Assembly: GCF_002871945.2 (NCBI RefSeq)
Contig: NZ_CP126963.1
Coordinates: forward strand, 1,426,001-1,490,000
Source of the DNA: Gleimia hominis
GTDB lineage: Bacteria > Actinomycetota > Actinomycetes > Actinomycetales > Actinomycetaceae
Length of the DNA stretch: 64,000 nucleotides
Direction of reading: 5' to 3'
This document shows positions 17,963-26,068 of this stretch, piece after piece. The notes under the pieces are model-generated. The model had not been told where the DNA came from. It saw nothing but the letters and a program-made list of their open reading frames with translations, and did no database searches. The position numbers and the translations under genes were made by a program. Numbering within the stretch: the stretch's first letter is position 1; the number at the start of each line of letters is the position of its first letter.

Positions 17963-18694
17963 GAAAAGCAAGCGCCTTTTTCGCCGCGACGCGCCATCCT
18001 ATCAACGATTCGAATTGATGGATGCGCAGAAGGCAAACTATGCGATCTCGATGATGGCAAAGATTCTTTAGGTCTCACGCGGCGGCTATTATGCGTGTGT
18101 GAAAGCCGGTAAACAGCGAGGAGAACGACGGTTTCGCGTGTCGCTTTTGACCGCACAGTCGCCCAAGTATTCGAAGAAAACCGCCAAGTGTATGGGGCTC
18201 CTCGCATTCGTGGAGTTCTTTCCCGCAAGGGCATACGCGTGGATAAGAAGACGGTTGCCCGCTCAATGAAACGGCAACGGTTGGAAACTGTCTCAACTCA
18301 TCAGTTCCACGCGGGTAAGAACAACATTGATGAATGCCCCCATGAGGACTGTTGTGAACATAAATGGGATAAAGGTTGTCTTAATCGGGTCCAGTTCACT
18401 TCCCACGAGCTCGATCACTACGCTAAGAAAGCTGGGATTACCTTGTCCATGGGTAAAACCGGTGTGTGTTGGGATAACGCGATAGCCGAGTCTTTCTGGG
18501 CCACATTAAAAGTTACATATTTCTACCGGCACGCATTTACCACGCGCAGCCAAGTCATTGACGAGGTAGCCACCTGGATTGAAGTCTTCTACAACCACAA
18601 ACGCCTTCATTCTGCCCTGGGCACATCCCCCCTCGTCGTATACGAACTCATCCTCGCCAGACAACAGACAGAGAATCTAAGTCTCGCAGCATAA
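17959..18694 (+). pseudogene. IS3-family OrfB transposase, internally deleted
   Basis: Fragments in several frames make up this gene: AQKANYAISMMAKIL early, then VYGAPRIRGVLSRKGIRVD, the usual HTH_21 region, and finally GVCWDNAIAESFWATLK and FYNHKRLHSAL of the catalytic core. Between FHAGKNN and VQFTSHELDHY the part holding the first two catalytic aspartates is missing or scrambled. Stop codons and frame changes lie before 18190. Inactive. Confidence 0.85.
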
Positions 18695-18860
18695 AAACAA
18701 AACACCACCACAAACGGTGACCACAACCACATTATCAACAACTAGCAGCCAAGCCCACCCGTAACCGGAGTACGATACTAATCGTACTAGCCAGAGCGCT
18801 GTTAGCGACGTTTAGAGCAGCACTCGAACGCCATGTTAAGTAGATTAGAAAGGTATCACG

Positions 18861-19430
18861 GTGTTCGCAAATAAGGTTACCGCAGTAGCCACAGTTACTG
18901 TTCTCTCGTTTCCCACTGCGGCGTTAGCTACCAGTACTTCGACGAGTGTTTTCTCCCCTCAAACCATGACAACTGTCGATGCAACAGTTCATGAGTTAAC
19001 CACTTACAAGGCTGAGGGTGGATCTGATGGCTCTGTGTTGGTTTCGTTAACACATGGTAACTTCATTACGGAAGATAGCCAGGTGACGATCGTTAACAAC
19101 GAGGGGAAGACGATTGAGGTCATGCCCCAAACTCTGGCTGATGGGGCGGGCAATAGGTTTAGCGTTAAATACTCTATTCTCGCTAACGGAACGTTGCACG
19201 TACAGCAGGCTCAACCTCGTTTCGGTGCCTATTCTGAGCGTTCCAGTTGGGGAGAATACGGGAAATGTGTGGGTAAGAATGCTGTTGGCGGTGTTGTAGG
19301 TGGAGCTGTTGCCGGATGCGTGGGCGGCTGGCTAGGAGTAATTCCTCAAGCCTGCGGTGCCGGTGCTGGCGCTGGAGCTATCACAGGTGGTATCGCCACC
19401 GGAGTCGGCTCTCTTTTCTGGTGCTGGTGA
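18861..19430 (+). CDS. Secreted protein with glycine-zipper hydrophobic tail (bacteriocin-like)
   Basis: A 189-residue exported protein starting at GTG with GAAAGG upstream. A signal peptide covers about residues 1-23 (VTAVATVTVLSFPTAALA). A beta-type region follows, with VTIVNNEGKTIEV and KYSILANGTLHVQQ. From residue about 135 the sequence is a glycine- and alanine-rich membrane-prone tail (GGVVGGAVAGCVGGWLGV) with four cysteines and a CW ending, like glycine-zipper pore peptides and class II bacteriocins. A 59-residue membrane protein follows after four bases. I infer a membrane-permeabilising effector; no homologue is named. Confidence 0.65.
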   Translation: MFANKVTAVATVTVLSFPTAALATSTSTSVFSPQTMTTVDATVHELTTYKAEGGSDGSVLVSLTHGNFITEDSQVTIVNNEGKTIEVMPQTLADGAGNRFSVKYSILANGTLHVQQAQPRFGAYSERSSWGEYGKCVGKNAVGGVVGGAVAGCVGGWLGVIPQACGAGAGAGAITGGIATGVGSLFWCW

Positions 19431-19434
19431 TCCC

Positions 19435-19614
19435 GTGAAACACATCCTCATTCCACTTGCTTTGGGGCTACTCTGTGGTCTTGTGGTTTTCGGAGTAATT
19501 AATGTGTTAAACATTATCGTGCCAACAGCAGGAAACCTACAGGTATCTTTGGTTGCAGCAGTATTCGCGGGGGCTATTGAGGGCGCTCATGTCTACTCTC
19601 AAAGAAAAAAGTAG
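19435..19614 (+). CDS. Small two-helix membrane protein, cassette partner
   Basis: A 59-residue protein with a GTG start and helices at about residues 3-24 (ILIPLALGLLCGLVVFGVI) and 34-50, ending YSQRKK. It begins four bases after the stop of the glycine-zipper protein, so co-translation is likely. Size and topology suit an immunity peptide for a pore-forming bacteriocin; this is inferred from position. Confidence 0.6.
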   Translation: MKHILIPLALGLLCGLVVFGVINVLNIIVPTAGNLQVSLVAAVFAGAIEGAHVYSQRKK

Positions 19615-19649
19615 ATAGACACAAGAAAAGTTCACACCTATTTTGATAC

Positions 19650-19693
19650 AAGAAATGGGTTCTTTACTAGAATGGAGGACTCATTTCTTTTAA
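19650..19693 (+). terminator. Intrinsic terminator after cassette
   Basis: AAGAAATG (19650-19657) pairs with CATTTCTT (19682-19689). With G-U pairs the stem extends to about 17 pairs around a CTAGAA loop. Further T residues follow. It ends the 18861-19614 unit. Confidence 0.65.
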
Positions 19694-19716
19694 TCCCAAA
19701 TCATCTCAGACAAGAC

Positions 19717-19805
19717 TGGGGGTCTTGAATCTCTAACGTCTTATCAGAGGTCAGCGGGCGGGGCCAACCTCGCACATGAAACCGTGAATCAAACAGGGTA
19801 TTGAC
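19717..19805. repeat. About 89-bp element, copy 1 (copy 2 at 49121-49208)
   Basis: Shared blocks include GAATCTCT, AGGTCAGCGGGCGGGGCCAA and GAATCAAACA, ending GTATTGAC here and GTATTAAC in copy 2. Copy 1 lies between a cassette terminator and a terminase fragment. Copy 2 lies between the HNH gene and the DUF1906 cargo gene. No coding frame is conserved, so it is probably a phage noncoding element carried at cargo boundaries. Confidence 0.75.
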
Positions 19806-19874
19806 CTGCAGTGCACTCATTAAGCCTCCTCAGAAGAAACTATTAAATAATCATCCAACATCTGGGGTGCAGTA

Positions 19875-20373
19875 CAATCAGTGGGTGAAGCAGTCGGTGC
19901 GGTGGATGCCCATGCACGTGTGGAACCAAAACTCAGCACCCGTTGATCTCTCCGACTTGGAAGGCCGGGTTTGCTACGGCGGACTCGACCTCGCCAGCAC
20001 GATGGATATTACGGCGTTCGTGATTGTCTTCCCACCCCAGAATGGTGAGGGCGCGTATGTGATCGCGCCGTGGTCTTGGATACCTGAAGACAACCTGAAA
20101 CTTCGGGTGAATCGTGACCACGTTCCCTACGACCTGTGGCAGTCTCGGGGGTTTCTTGAGACGACCGAGGGTAACGTTGTCCACTACGGGCATATTGAGG
20201 CCTTCATCGAAAAGCTGGGCACACGGTTTGATATTCGCCAGATCGCCTTCGACCGGTGGGGAGCCGTCCAAACGAGCCAGAACCTCGAGGGGCTCGGGTT
20301 CACGGTGGTGCCGTTCGAGCCGGGCGATAATGGCGGCGGTGTATATGACGAGATGGGGCTGCTGTTAATTTAA
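19875..20373 (+). pseudogene. Large terminase middle fragment with internal deletion
   Basis: From NQWVKQSVRWMPMHVW to LEGLGFTVVPF the frame matches residues about 290-445 of the intact terminase. Then it jumps directly to GVYDEMGLLLI, the extreme C-terminus, losing about 85 residues that include nuclease-domain sequence. The ATPase half is absent. A cassette begins 150 bases downstream and the portal gene follows that, so this is a second decayed terminase-portal junction. Confidence 0.9.
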
Positions 20374-20525
20374 GTGAAGAAAAACCATTGACGAGAAAAT
20401 GGGACTTATGGCACACTATTTTCAATCCTTGAAGACGAGGAGGTTTCCCCTGTAATAGTCAAGCGGCTATGGCGGAACAGAGGCCACCAACGCGACGCGG
20501 GAGGTAAGACACACAAGGAGAAAAC

Positions 20526-21038
20526 ATGAAAATACGCAACATTATCATTAGCGCTAGCCTGAGCTTGACTATTGCCCTATCAGGTACGGCGATAGCGTCA
20601 GCTGAACCCCTCTACTCTCCTGACACTCGTCAAATCCAAAGCGTGGTTTCGAATATCAATATCGCTCCATCTGCACAAATTGAGGTGCAGCACGCTCAGA
20701 ATAGGGATTATGCTAAAGATTCTGGGCAAAATATTTTGAAGAAAACCTCTGATTCAAAGTACGAGGAGAAAAGTGTCGGTACATGGGCAATCAAGGCAGC
20801 CCTCAAACAAGTATCAAGAAATCGTAAATTTATTATCAATAATGCCAAAACTTGGTTGTCAAAATCGCAAGCTAAACGCGTAGAAAATGCTATGTATGAA
20901 ATTGACCCGGTTATTAAAGACCTACTAAAATATGACCACCTAGTTTGGGGGACTGTGCAGGACAAGTTACCCCCAGTTGTTGGTCGCGATGTGGCTTACT
21001 GGATAGTACAAGCTATACAGATTGTTTTCCCAATTTAG
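20526..21038 (+). CDS. Secreted helical protein, cassette effector candidate
   Basis: A 170-residue protein with AAGGAG upstream and a strong signal peptide at residues 1-27 (IIISASLSLTIALSGTAIAS then AEP). Residues 28-80 are polar. The C-terminal 90 residues are helical and amphipathic, starting VGTWAIKAALKQVSRNRKF and ending in a hydrophobic AYWIVQAIQIVFPI. Hydrophobic helical tails after WAIKAAL occur in Gram-positive secreted peptides of unknown role, possibly antimicrobial. It lies between the terminase remnant and the portal gene and is followed by a short cytosolic-type gene. Function inferred only. Confidence 0.6.
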   Translation: MKIRNIIISASLSLTIALSGTAIASAEPLYSPDTRQIQSVVSNINIAPSAQIEVQHAQNRDYAKDSGQNILKKTSDSKYEEKSVGTWAIKAALKQVSRNRKFIINNAKTWLSKSQAKRVENAMYEIDPVIKDLLKYDHLVWGTVQDKLPPVVGRDVAYWIVQAIQIVFPI

Positions 21039-21046
21039 GAGTCCTA

Positions 21047-21391
21047 GTGAGCGGTCTGATAAGGGATAATCTTTACGAAGAAATTGTAACTGAAATATCA
21101 TGGATGAAGAATGCTCTTGTCGACATAGCAGACAAACTGCAAGTATCTACATACGCCGTGAGTCTTTTACGTAATCGCGTCGAACCGGAGGAGGCTGCTT
21201 CCTTGGAGCGCGTCATCTTTCTGAATGCCAAAACCATTGCTGAAATGCCTTTGGCGGAAGTGCGATCGAAGATTGTTAAGGATTTCCAATCCACTACCGG
21301 TAAGGAATGGTTTCTCTCCGATGAATTACTTTCAGAACTACTTGAGATGAAGCTACGCGAATTAGGCATTCGGAACCTGTCTGAGGGGTAA
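21047..21391 (+). CDS. Small soluble helical protein, cassette partner
   Basis: A 114-residue protein starting at GTG with TTAGGAG five bases before it and eight bases after the preceding stop. It is leucine- and glutamate-rich, predicted all-helical, with no membrane segment and no signal peptide. Helical cytosolic proteins of about 100 residues serve as immunity proteins for some class II bacteriocins, so this may protect against the upstream product; a phage accessory role is also possible. A weak hairpin (21421-21444) follows, then the portal gene. Confidence 0.55.
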   Translation: MSGLIRDNLYEEIVTEISWMKNALVDIADKLQVSTYAVSLLRNRVEPEEAASLERVIFLNAKTIAEMPLAEVRSKIVKDFQSTTGKEWFLSDELLSELLEMKLRELGIRNLSEG

Positions 21392-21469
21392 ATTTAGTCT
21401 GCAAAGTCTTTCTTATTGTGGGCATCTGTTTTTTGGCAGGTGCCACTTTCATGTTTGCGCTTCTAGAAG

Positions 21470-22798
21470 ATGAGGGTCATTGGTTTTCTTGATTGGGCGC
21501 GTGGCGAGAATACTCACCCCGTGGAGGATCATGTGATCAGCACCGGGTATAGCTTCTTTTTTGGCGGCACCACCTCGGGCCGTCCCGTCACCGAGCGTTC
21601 CGCGATGCAGATGACTGCCGTGTATTCGTGTGTGCGGATTTTGGTTGAGGCGATTGCTGGCCTTCCGTTGCACGTTTACCGGAAGTATGCGGATGGTGCG
21701 AAGGTGAAAGCCGTGGATCATCCGCTCTACAGGTTGTTGCATGATGAGCCGAACTCGGAGATGACGAGTTTTGTGTTTCGCGAAACGTTGATGACGCACT
21801 TGTTGCTCTGGGGTAATGCGTTTGCCCAAGTACTGCGTAACGGACGCGATGAGATTATTGGCCTCTATCCGCTCATGTCTAACCGTATGACCGTAGGGCG
21901 TGATGAGGCTGGGCGACTGTATTACGAGTATCAACGTACGTGGGACGAACCCACCGGGCGGTTCGAAACCGTGCGGCTTTCCCCGCACGAGGTGTTGCAT
22001 ATTCCAGGGCTGGGATTTGATGGGCTGGTTGGTTATAGCCCGATTGCGATGGCGAAGAACGCCATCGGCTTGGCGCAGGCTACCGAGGACTATGGCGCGT
22101 CGTTTTTTGCCAATGGTGCGGCTCCGGGTGGGGTGTTGGAGCATCCGGGCACGATCAAAGACCCCGCGCGCGTCAGGGAGTCCTGGCAGTCCACGTTCGG
22201 CGGCGCGAAGAACGGGAACAAGATCGCTGTGTTGGAGGAGGGCATGAAATACACGCCCATCTCCGTCAGCCCAGAACAAGCTCAATTCCTTGAAACGAGG
22301 AAGTTTCAGATCAACGAAATTGCTCGAATCTTCCGTATTCCACCGCACATGATCGGTGACCTCGAAAAATCTAGCTTCTCCAATATTGAGCAGCAGTCAC
22401 TTGAGTTTGTGAAGTACACGTTGGACCCGTGGGTGATCAGGTGGGAACAAGCCATCACTAAAACCCTCCTCAGCTCGCGTGAGAAGCCGCAGATCTATGT
22501 GAAGTTCAACCTCGAAGGCTTACTGAGAGGTGATTACAAGTCACGGATGGATGGGTATGCGCTTGCCAGGCAGAACGGGTGGATGAGCACCAATGATATC
22601 CGCGAGCTGGAAAACCTCGACAAGATCCCTGCCGAGGCTGGCGGGGATTTATATTTGGTGAATGGGAACATGCTCCCGCTCAGTCTTGCAGGGGCTTACG
22701 CCACCACCCAAGCCAACGAATCAGCCCAACCCGAACTGGAGCCTGAACTGGCCCAGGAGCCTTCGAGTAACGAGCTTCTCCTAAGGAGGAGGATATGA
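21470..22798 (+). CDS. Phage portal protein (HK97 type), first copy
   Basis: A 442-residue portal protein forming the twelve-fold DNA channel at the capsid vertex. Landmarks are SCVRILVEAIAGLPLHVY near residue 55, MTHLLLWGNAFAQV, and GLGFDGLVGYSPIAMAK. It is about 90% like the second portal at 61150. The position matching the second copy's ATG reads ATT here, so translation must begin at the ATG at 21470 a few codons upstream. It overlaps the protease start by four bases. The frame is intact although the terminase before it is broken. Confidence 0.93.
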   Translation: MRVIGFLDWARGENTHPVEDHVISTGYSFFFGGTTSGRPVTERSAMQMTAVYSCVRILVEAIAGLPLHVYRKYADGAKVKAVDHPLYRLLHDEPNSEMTSFVFRETLMTHLLLWGNAFAQVLRNGRDEIIGLYPLMSNRMTVGRDEAGRLYYEYQRTWDEPTGRFETVRLSPHEVLHIPGLGFDGLVGYSPIAMAKNAIGLAQATEDYGASFFANGAAPGGVLEHPGTIKDPARVRESWQSTFGGAKNGNKIAVLEEGMKYTPISVSPEQAQFLETRKFQINEIARIFRIPPHMIGDLEKSSFSNIEQQSLEFVKYTLDPWVIRWEQAITKTLLSSREKPQIYVKFNLEGLLRGDYKSRMDGYALARQNGWMSTNDIRELENLDKIPAEAGGDLYLVNGNMLPLSLAGAYATTQANESAQPELEPELAQEPSSNELLLRRRI

Positions 22799-23706
22799 GA
22801 CGTTTTTGGAACTGGCTCACACCCGAGCCACACAACGATAACCCGGACGCAGGTAGTGTCCGGGTTTTGCGCATTAGCGGCACGATTGCTGAAGAATCTT
22901 GGTTCGATGACGACATCACACCCAGTATCTTCGCGTCAGAGTTGAATGCTGAGTCGGGGCCGGTGACAGTATGGCTCAATTCGCCTGGTGGTGATGTGGT
23001 GGCTGCGGCGCAGATCTACAACATGCTCATCGACTACCCAGGCACAGTGACCGTCAATATCGATGGCATTGCCGCATCGGCCGCGTCCGTGATCGCGATG
23101 GCTGCTACGAAGGTCGCTATGAGCCCCGTGTCGATGTTTATGATTCACAACCCTGCCACGATGGCGGTTGGTGATAAGGACGAACTCGCACGTGCTATGT
23201 CGATGCTTGATTCGGTCAAAGAATCGATCCTGAACGCCTACCAGGAGAAGACGGGCCTGTCGCGGGCGAAGCTGTCCAAGCTCATGGATCAAGAGACGTG
23301 GATGGATGCTCGCGCCGCGATCGACATGGGCTTTGCCGACGAACTCCTCACCAACCAACGCGACCCAATGTTTGTGATTGAGCCGGGCGAAGAACCTGAC
23401 GGTGACGAACCCGATGAAGTTGAGTCGCCAGATGGTTCCGGTGAGGACGAGGTGGACTCCCCAGACGAACCCGACGAAGACGAGGAAGATGAAGATCCGA
23501 AGCACCAGGTGTTCCCGCCCAAGAAGAACGAGCGTCTTGGTGTGGTGTTTTCCCGCCGAGCAGCCGAACAAAAGCTCGTCGCGCACCTGACCGCCACATC
23601 ACCGCCGAGACCGGTGCGACCACCACGCCCCTCCGTTACGCCCGCCGTGCCTGTTGGTCGGCGGGTTCTTGATTTGTATGCCGAATTAGCGAACCAACCC
23701 CACTGA
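22795..23706 (+). CDS. ClpP-type prohead protease, first copy
   Basis: A 303-residue maturation protease. NSPGGDVVAAAQIYNM forms the oxyanion region, IAASAASVIAMAA contains the nucleophilic serine and MIHNPATMAVGDKDEL the catalytic histidine, as in ClpP-like phage proteases. The last 110 residues are acidic and repetitive (EPDGDEPDEVESPD) and then basic (RRAAEQKLVAHL), which may act as a fused scaffold. GGAGGAGG precedes the start inside the portal end. Conserved with the second copy except in the acidic stretch. Confidence 0.92.
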   Translation: MRRFWNWLTPEPHNDNPDAGSVRVLRISGTIAEESWFDDDITPSIFASELNAESGPVTVWLNSPGGDVVAAAQIYNMLIDYPGTVTVNIDGIAASAASVIAMAATKVAMSPVSMFMIHNPATMAVGDKDELARAMSMLDSVKESILNAYQEKTGLSRAKLSKLMDQETWMDARAAIDMGFADELLTNQRDPMFVIEPGEEPDGDEPDEVESPDGSGEDEVDSPDEPDEDEEDEDPKHQVFPPKKNERLGVVFSRRAAEQKLVAHLTATSPPRPVRPPRPSVTPAVPVGRRVLDLYAELANQPH

Positions 23707-23720
23707 AAGGACCACCACCC

Positions 23721-24950
23721 ATGACAACCTCTATGACTGTTTCTGACCTTCGCACCAAGCGCGCAGATGTTTGGGAGAAGGCGAAGGCCTTCCTCGATGA
23801 GCGCCGCGACACTGCTACCGGCTGCTTGTCGGCTGAAGATGATGCGCATTATGCGAAGATGGAGGCCGAAATCGACCAGCTCACCAACGAGATCGCACGC
23901 TCTGAACGAGCCCTCCGCCGGGATGCCGACCTGGCTAAGGCAACCAACATGCCGCTGACCTCCATGCCCGGCATGGGCCCCGACAATGACGAGGTCAAGC
24001 CCACAACCCCACGCGCTACATCCTCCTATAAGCGAGCCTTCTGGGACGTGATGCGCCTGAACATCTCACCGATGGAAGTGCGGGGCGCCCTGTCCGAGGG
24101 CGTCGATACTGAAGGCGGCTACCTGGTGCCAGACGAGTTCGAACGCACGCTCATCCAGTCTTTGCAGGATCAGAACATCATGCGAGGCCTGGGTAAGGTC
24201 ATTCAAACCACCAGCGGGGACCGCAAGATCCCAGTCGTCTCCACCCACGGAACTGCCGGGTGGCTCGATGAGGGCAAGCCGTACACCGAGTCGGATGAAG
24301 CCTTCACCCAGGTCACCTTGTCCGCGTTTAAGCTGGGTACCTTCGTCAAGATTTCAGAGGAACTGCTTAATGATGCGGCGTTTAATGTCGAGCAGTACCT
24401 CGCCTCTGAGTTTGCTCGCCGGATTGGAGCGGCTGAAGAAGAAGCCTTCGTAACCGGAGACGGCAAAGGTAAACCCGCCGGTATCTTCAACGCTTCTGGC
24501 GGCGGACAGTCTGCTGTGACCACGGGCAAGGCGACGAATATTACGGCTGATGAACTCATCGACCTGCACTACGCCCTTCGTGCCCCATATCGTAAAAACG
24601 CGGTGTGGCTGATGAACGACTCCACCGTGAAAACCATCCGCAAGCTCAAGGACGGTAACGGCCAATACCTTTGGCAGCCAGCCCTGACCGCAGGAACCCC
24701 AGACCTTGTCATTGGCCGCCCCGTTTACACTTCAGCCTTCGTTCCTGAGATTAAGGCCGGTGCGTCCACGGTCGTCTTTGGGGATCTGGGCTCTTACTGG
24801 ATCGCCGACCGGCAAGGCCGCAGCTTTAAGCGGCTCAACGAACTGTTCGCCACCACCGGACAGGTCGGGTTCCTGGCCTCCCAGCGCCTTGACGGCAAGC
24901 TCGTCCTACCCGAAGCAGTCAAAATCCTCACCCAGAAGGCAGGGGCATAA
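23721..24950 (+). CDS. Major capsid protein (HK97 fold), first copy
   Basis: A 409-residue capsid protein. Residues 1 to about 95 form the coiled-coil delta domain removed during maturation. The mature part begins around SYKRAFWDVMRLN and contains EGGYLVPDEFERTLIQSL, KIPVVSTHGTAGWLDEG and SAFKLGTFVKISEELLND, standard in this family. After it the expected head-tail connector genes are missing and minus-strand cassette genes begin, so the first structural module is cut off here. Confidence 0.94.
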   Translation: MTTSMTVSDLRTKRADVWEKAKAFLDERRDTATGCLSAEDDAHYAKMEAEIDQLTNEIARSERALRRDADLAKATNMPLTSMPGMGPDNDEVKPTTPRATSSYKRAFWDVMRLNISPMEVRGALSEGVDTEGGYLVPDEFERTLIQSLQDQNIMRGLGKVIQTTSGDRKIPVVSTHGTAGWLDEGKPYTESDEAFTQVTLSAFKLGTFVKISEELLNDAAFNVEQYLASEFARRIGAAEEEAFVTGDGKGKPAGIFNASGGGQSAVTTGKATNITADELIDLHYALRAPYRKNAVWLMNDSTVKTIRKLKDGNGQYLWQPALTAGTPDLVIGRPVYTSAFVPEIKAGASTVVFGDLGSYWIADRQGRSFKRLNELFATTGQVGFLASQRLDGKLVLPEAVKILTQKAGA

Positions 24951-24977
24951 TACGTCAAACTTAGGTTTGTTTATCTT

Positions 24978-25032
24978 GTGTTGGTCTTCATAGGGGATAA
25001 TAATTACTCGGCTTCTCTATGAAGACCAACAC
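24978..25032. repeat. 16-bp perfect inverted repeat at the end of the capsid module
   Basis: GTGTTGGTCTTCATAG at 24978-24993 is the exact reverse complement of 25017-25032, with a 23-base AT-rich spacer. No T tract follows on either strand, so it is not a textbook terminator. It lies exactly between the convergent capsid gene and the minus-strand cassette and could be a bidirectional stop or a recombination scar. Confidence 0.7.
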
Positions 25033-25042
25033 CTGATATTGT

Positions 25043-25297
25043 CTATTTAATAGAACGACTTACCACGAGCGTCGATACGGCACTTAGGGCAATAAATAGT
25101 GAGGCAGAGGCTCCTATATTATGCGATATCGGGCTGAAAAATGGGATGGCAAAAGCTAGTAGTCCAGATGAGAAAATGAAGGAACTATCTCGATCCTCAC
25201 CTTCCTTATTCTTGAGGATAGTGCCAATCCGAGCGAATTGCGCTCCAGAAAAGACCGCCCCAGTAATGTTAGCAGTAAGGCTTAGCCAAAAATACAT
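25043..25297 (-). CDS. Small membrane protein, cassette partner
   Basis: An 84-residue protein with about three hydrophobic stretches (WLSLTANITGAVFSGAQFA, FSSGLLAFAIPFF and SASLFIALSAVSTLVV) and a short basic end. It starts three bases after the stop of the gene at 25301 on the same strand and is therefore its operon partner. AGGAAGGTG precedes the start. It is unrelated in sequence to the other partners. An immunity role is inferred. Confidence 0.6.
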   Translation of the reverse strand: MYFWLSLTANITGAVFSGAQFARIGTILKNKEGEDRDSSFIFSSGLLAFAIPFFSPISHNIGASASLFIALSAVSTLVVSRSIK

Positions 25298-25300
25298 AGC

Positions 25301-26068
25301 TCACCTTCCTCTCACAAGAGAATAACAACTACCAATTCCTATCAGATCCCAGAAGTTATCAACCAAGAAAGGCCAGGCGGCAGCTATAAAGATTTTGTCT
25401 TTCGGCGTCAGCTTAGGAGACGGAAGTTTAGAAGCTACCCCTTTTGGAAGTTTCCCACGTAATGTAATTACCCCTTTGTTAACTGCAGCAACTGCAGCAT
25501 TTTTAACGCCGCCTACCTTTTTTACTGCAGCTGCGATTTTAGGTGTCTTTGACAGCTTGTTAATAAATGAGATTAGTTTCGGTGCTCGCGCTAGTATAGC
25601 TGCTCCGCCAGTGACAAGAAGAGGTGCTACAGATACTGCGCACTTTCCTGCGGTAATTAGCCACCACGACCACGATGGGTCTAGCATGATGGGGAAGGTC
25701 GCCCCTTGGGTGCTCACATGCTGCCTCAGCGTATTACTGTCAACTAACTCAAAATTAGTCGCCAGTTCTTTTCCATTTGCATCTAACGCCCAGGGAGTAT
25801 CAATTTCACCTTCTACCGCACCTTCCTTGGAAACTAAATTAAGACCACCGTCCGATCGTTTTTCAAGCCCATATCCTTCGGGTAACGAGTAGTTGAAATC
25901 CATAAAGGAAACAGCATCTTCTTTAATGACACCTACAATTTGCGCTGACTCATCTGCCGTTACCTGAGACACCGCGCTTATGTGTTCATTTATGCTCTTA
26001 TCTTGAGTGCGAGCAACACCGTTTACTACTTCGGTGACTGTGTGATCCTTTACTCCTAGGGAAAACAT
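25301..26068 (-). CDS. Cassette effector with shared beta domain and hydrophobic C-terminus, probably 5'-truncated
   Basis: A 255-residue frame. Residues about 58-125 (YSLPEGYGLEKRSDGGLNLV, then DANGKELATNFELVDSNTL) line up with YSLPSNLGYSYATTNDGESL and its surroundings in the phospholipase protein at 14706. The segment SWSWWLITAGKCAVSVAPLL begins a basic, membrane-prone tail. No signal peptide is present at the first ATG, and the frame remains open upstream through at least 26165, so the original start has probably been lost. The C-terminal domain is unknown. Confidence 0.6.
   Translation of the reverse strand: MFSLGVKDHTVTEVVNGVARTQDKSINEHISAVSQVTADESAQIVGVIKEDAVSFMDFNYSLPEGYGLEKRSDGGLNLVSKEGAVEGEIDTPWALDANGKELATNFELVDSNTLRQHVSTQGATFPIMLDPSWSWWLITAGKCAVSVAPLLVTGGAAILARAPKLISFINKLSKTPKIAAAVKKVGGVKNAAVAAVNKGVITLRGKLPKGVASKLPSPKLTPKDKIFIAAAWPFLVDNFWDLIGIGSCYSLVRGR

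Larger units (their letters stand above)
17700..18740 (+). mobile_element. IS3/IS150-family insertion sequence remnant
   Basis: The segment holds an OrfA-like gene (17708-17962) and a broken OrfB. The end contains CACCACC and GGTGACCACAAC, like the outer end of the fragment at 13.74 kb. Clear terminal inverted repeats could not be fixed. The element sits directly after the portal remnant and before the next cassette. Confidence 0.7.

Noticed and set aside
21470..24950. Capsid-forming satellite (cfPICI-like) explanation of the first structural module
   Set aside because: The linked terminase pieces are broken, and no satellite integrase, primase or regulator accompanies the module; decayed prophage is simpler.
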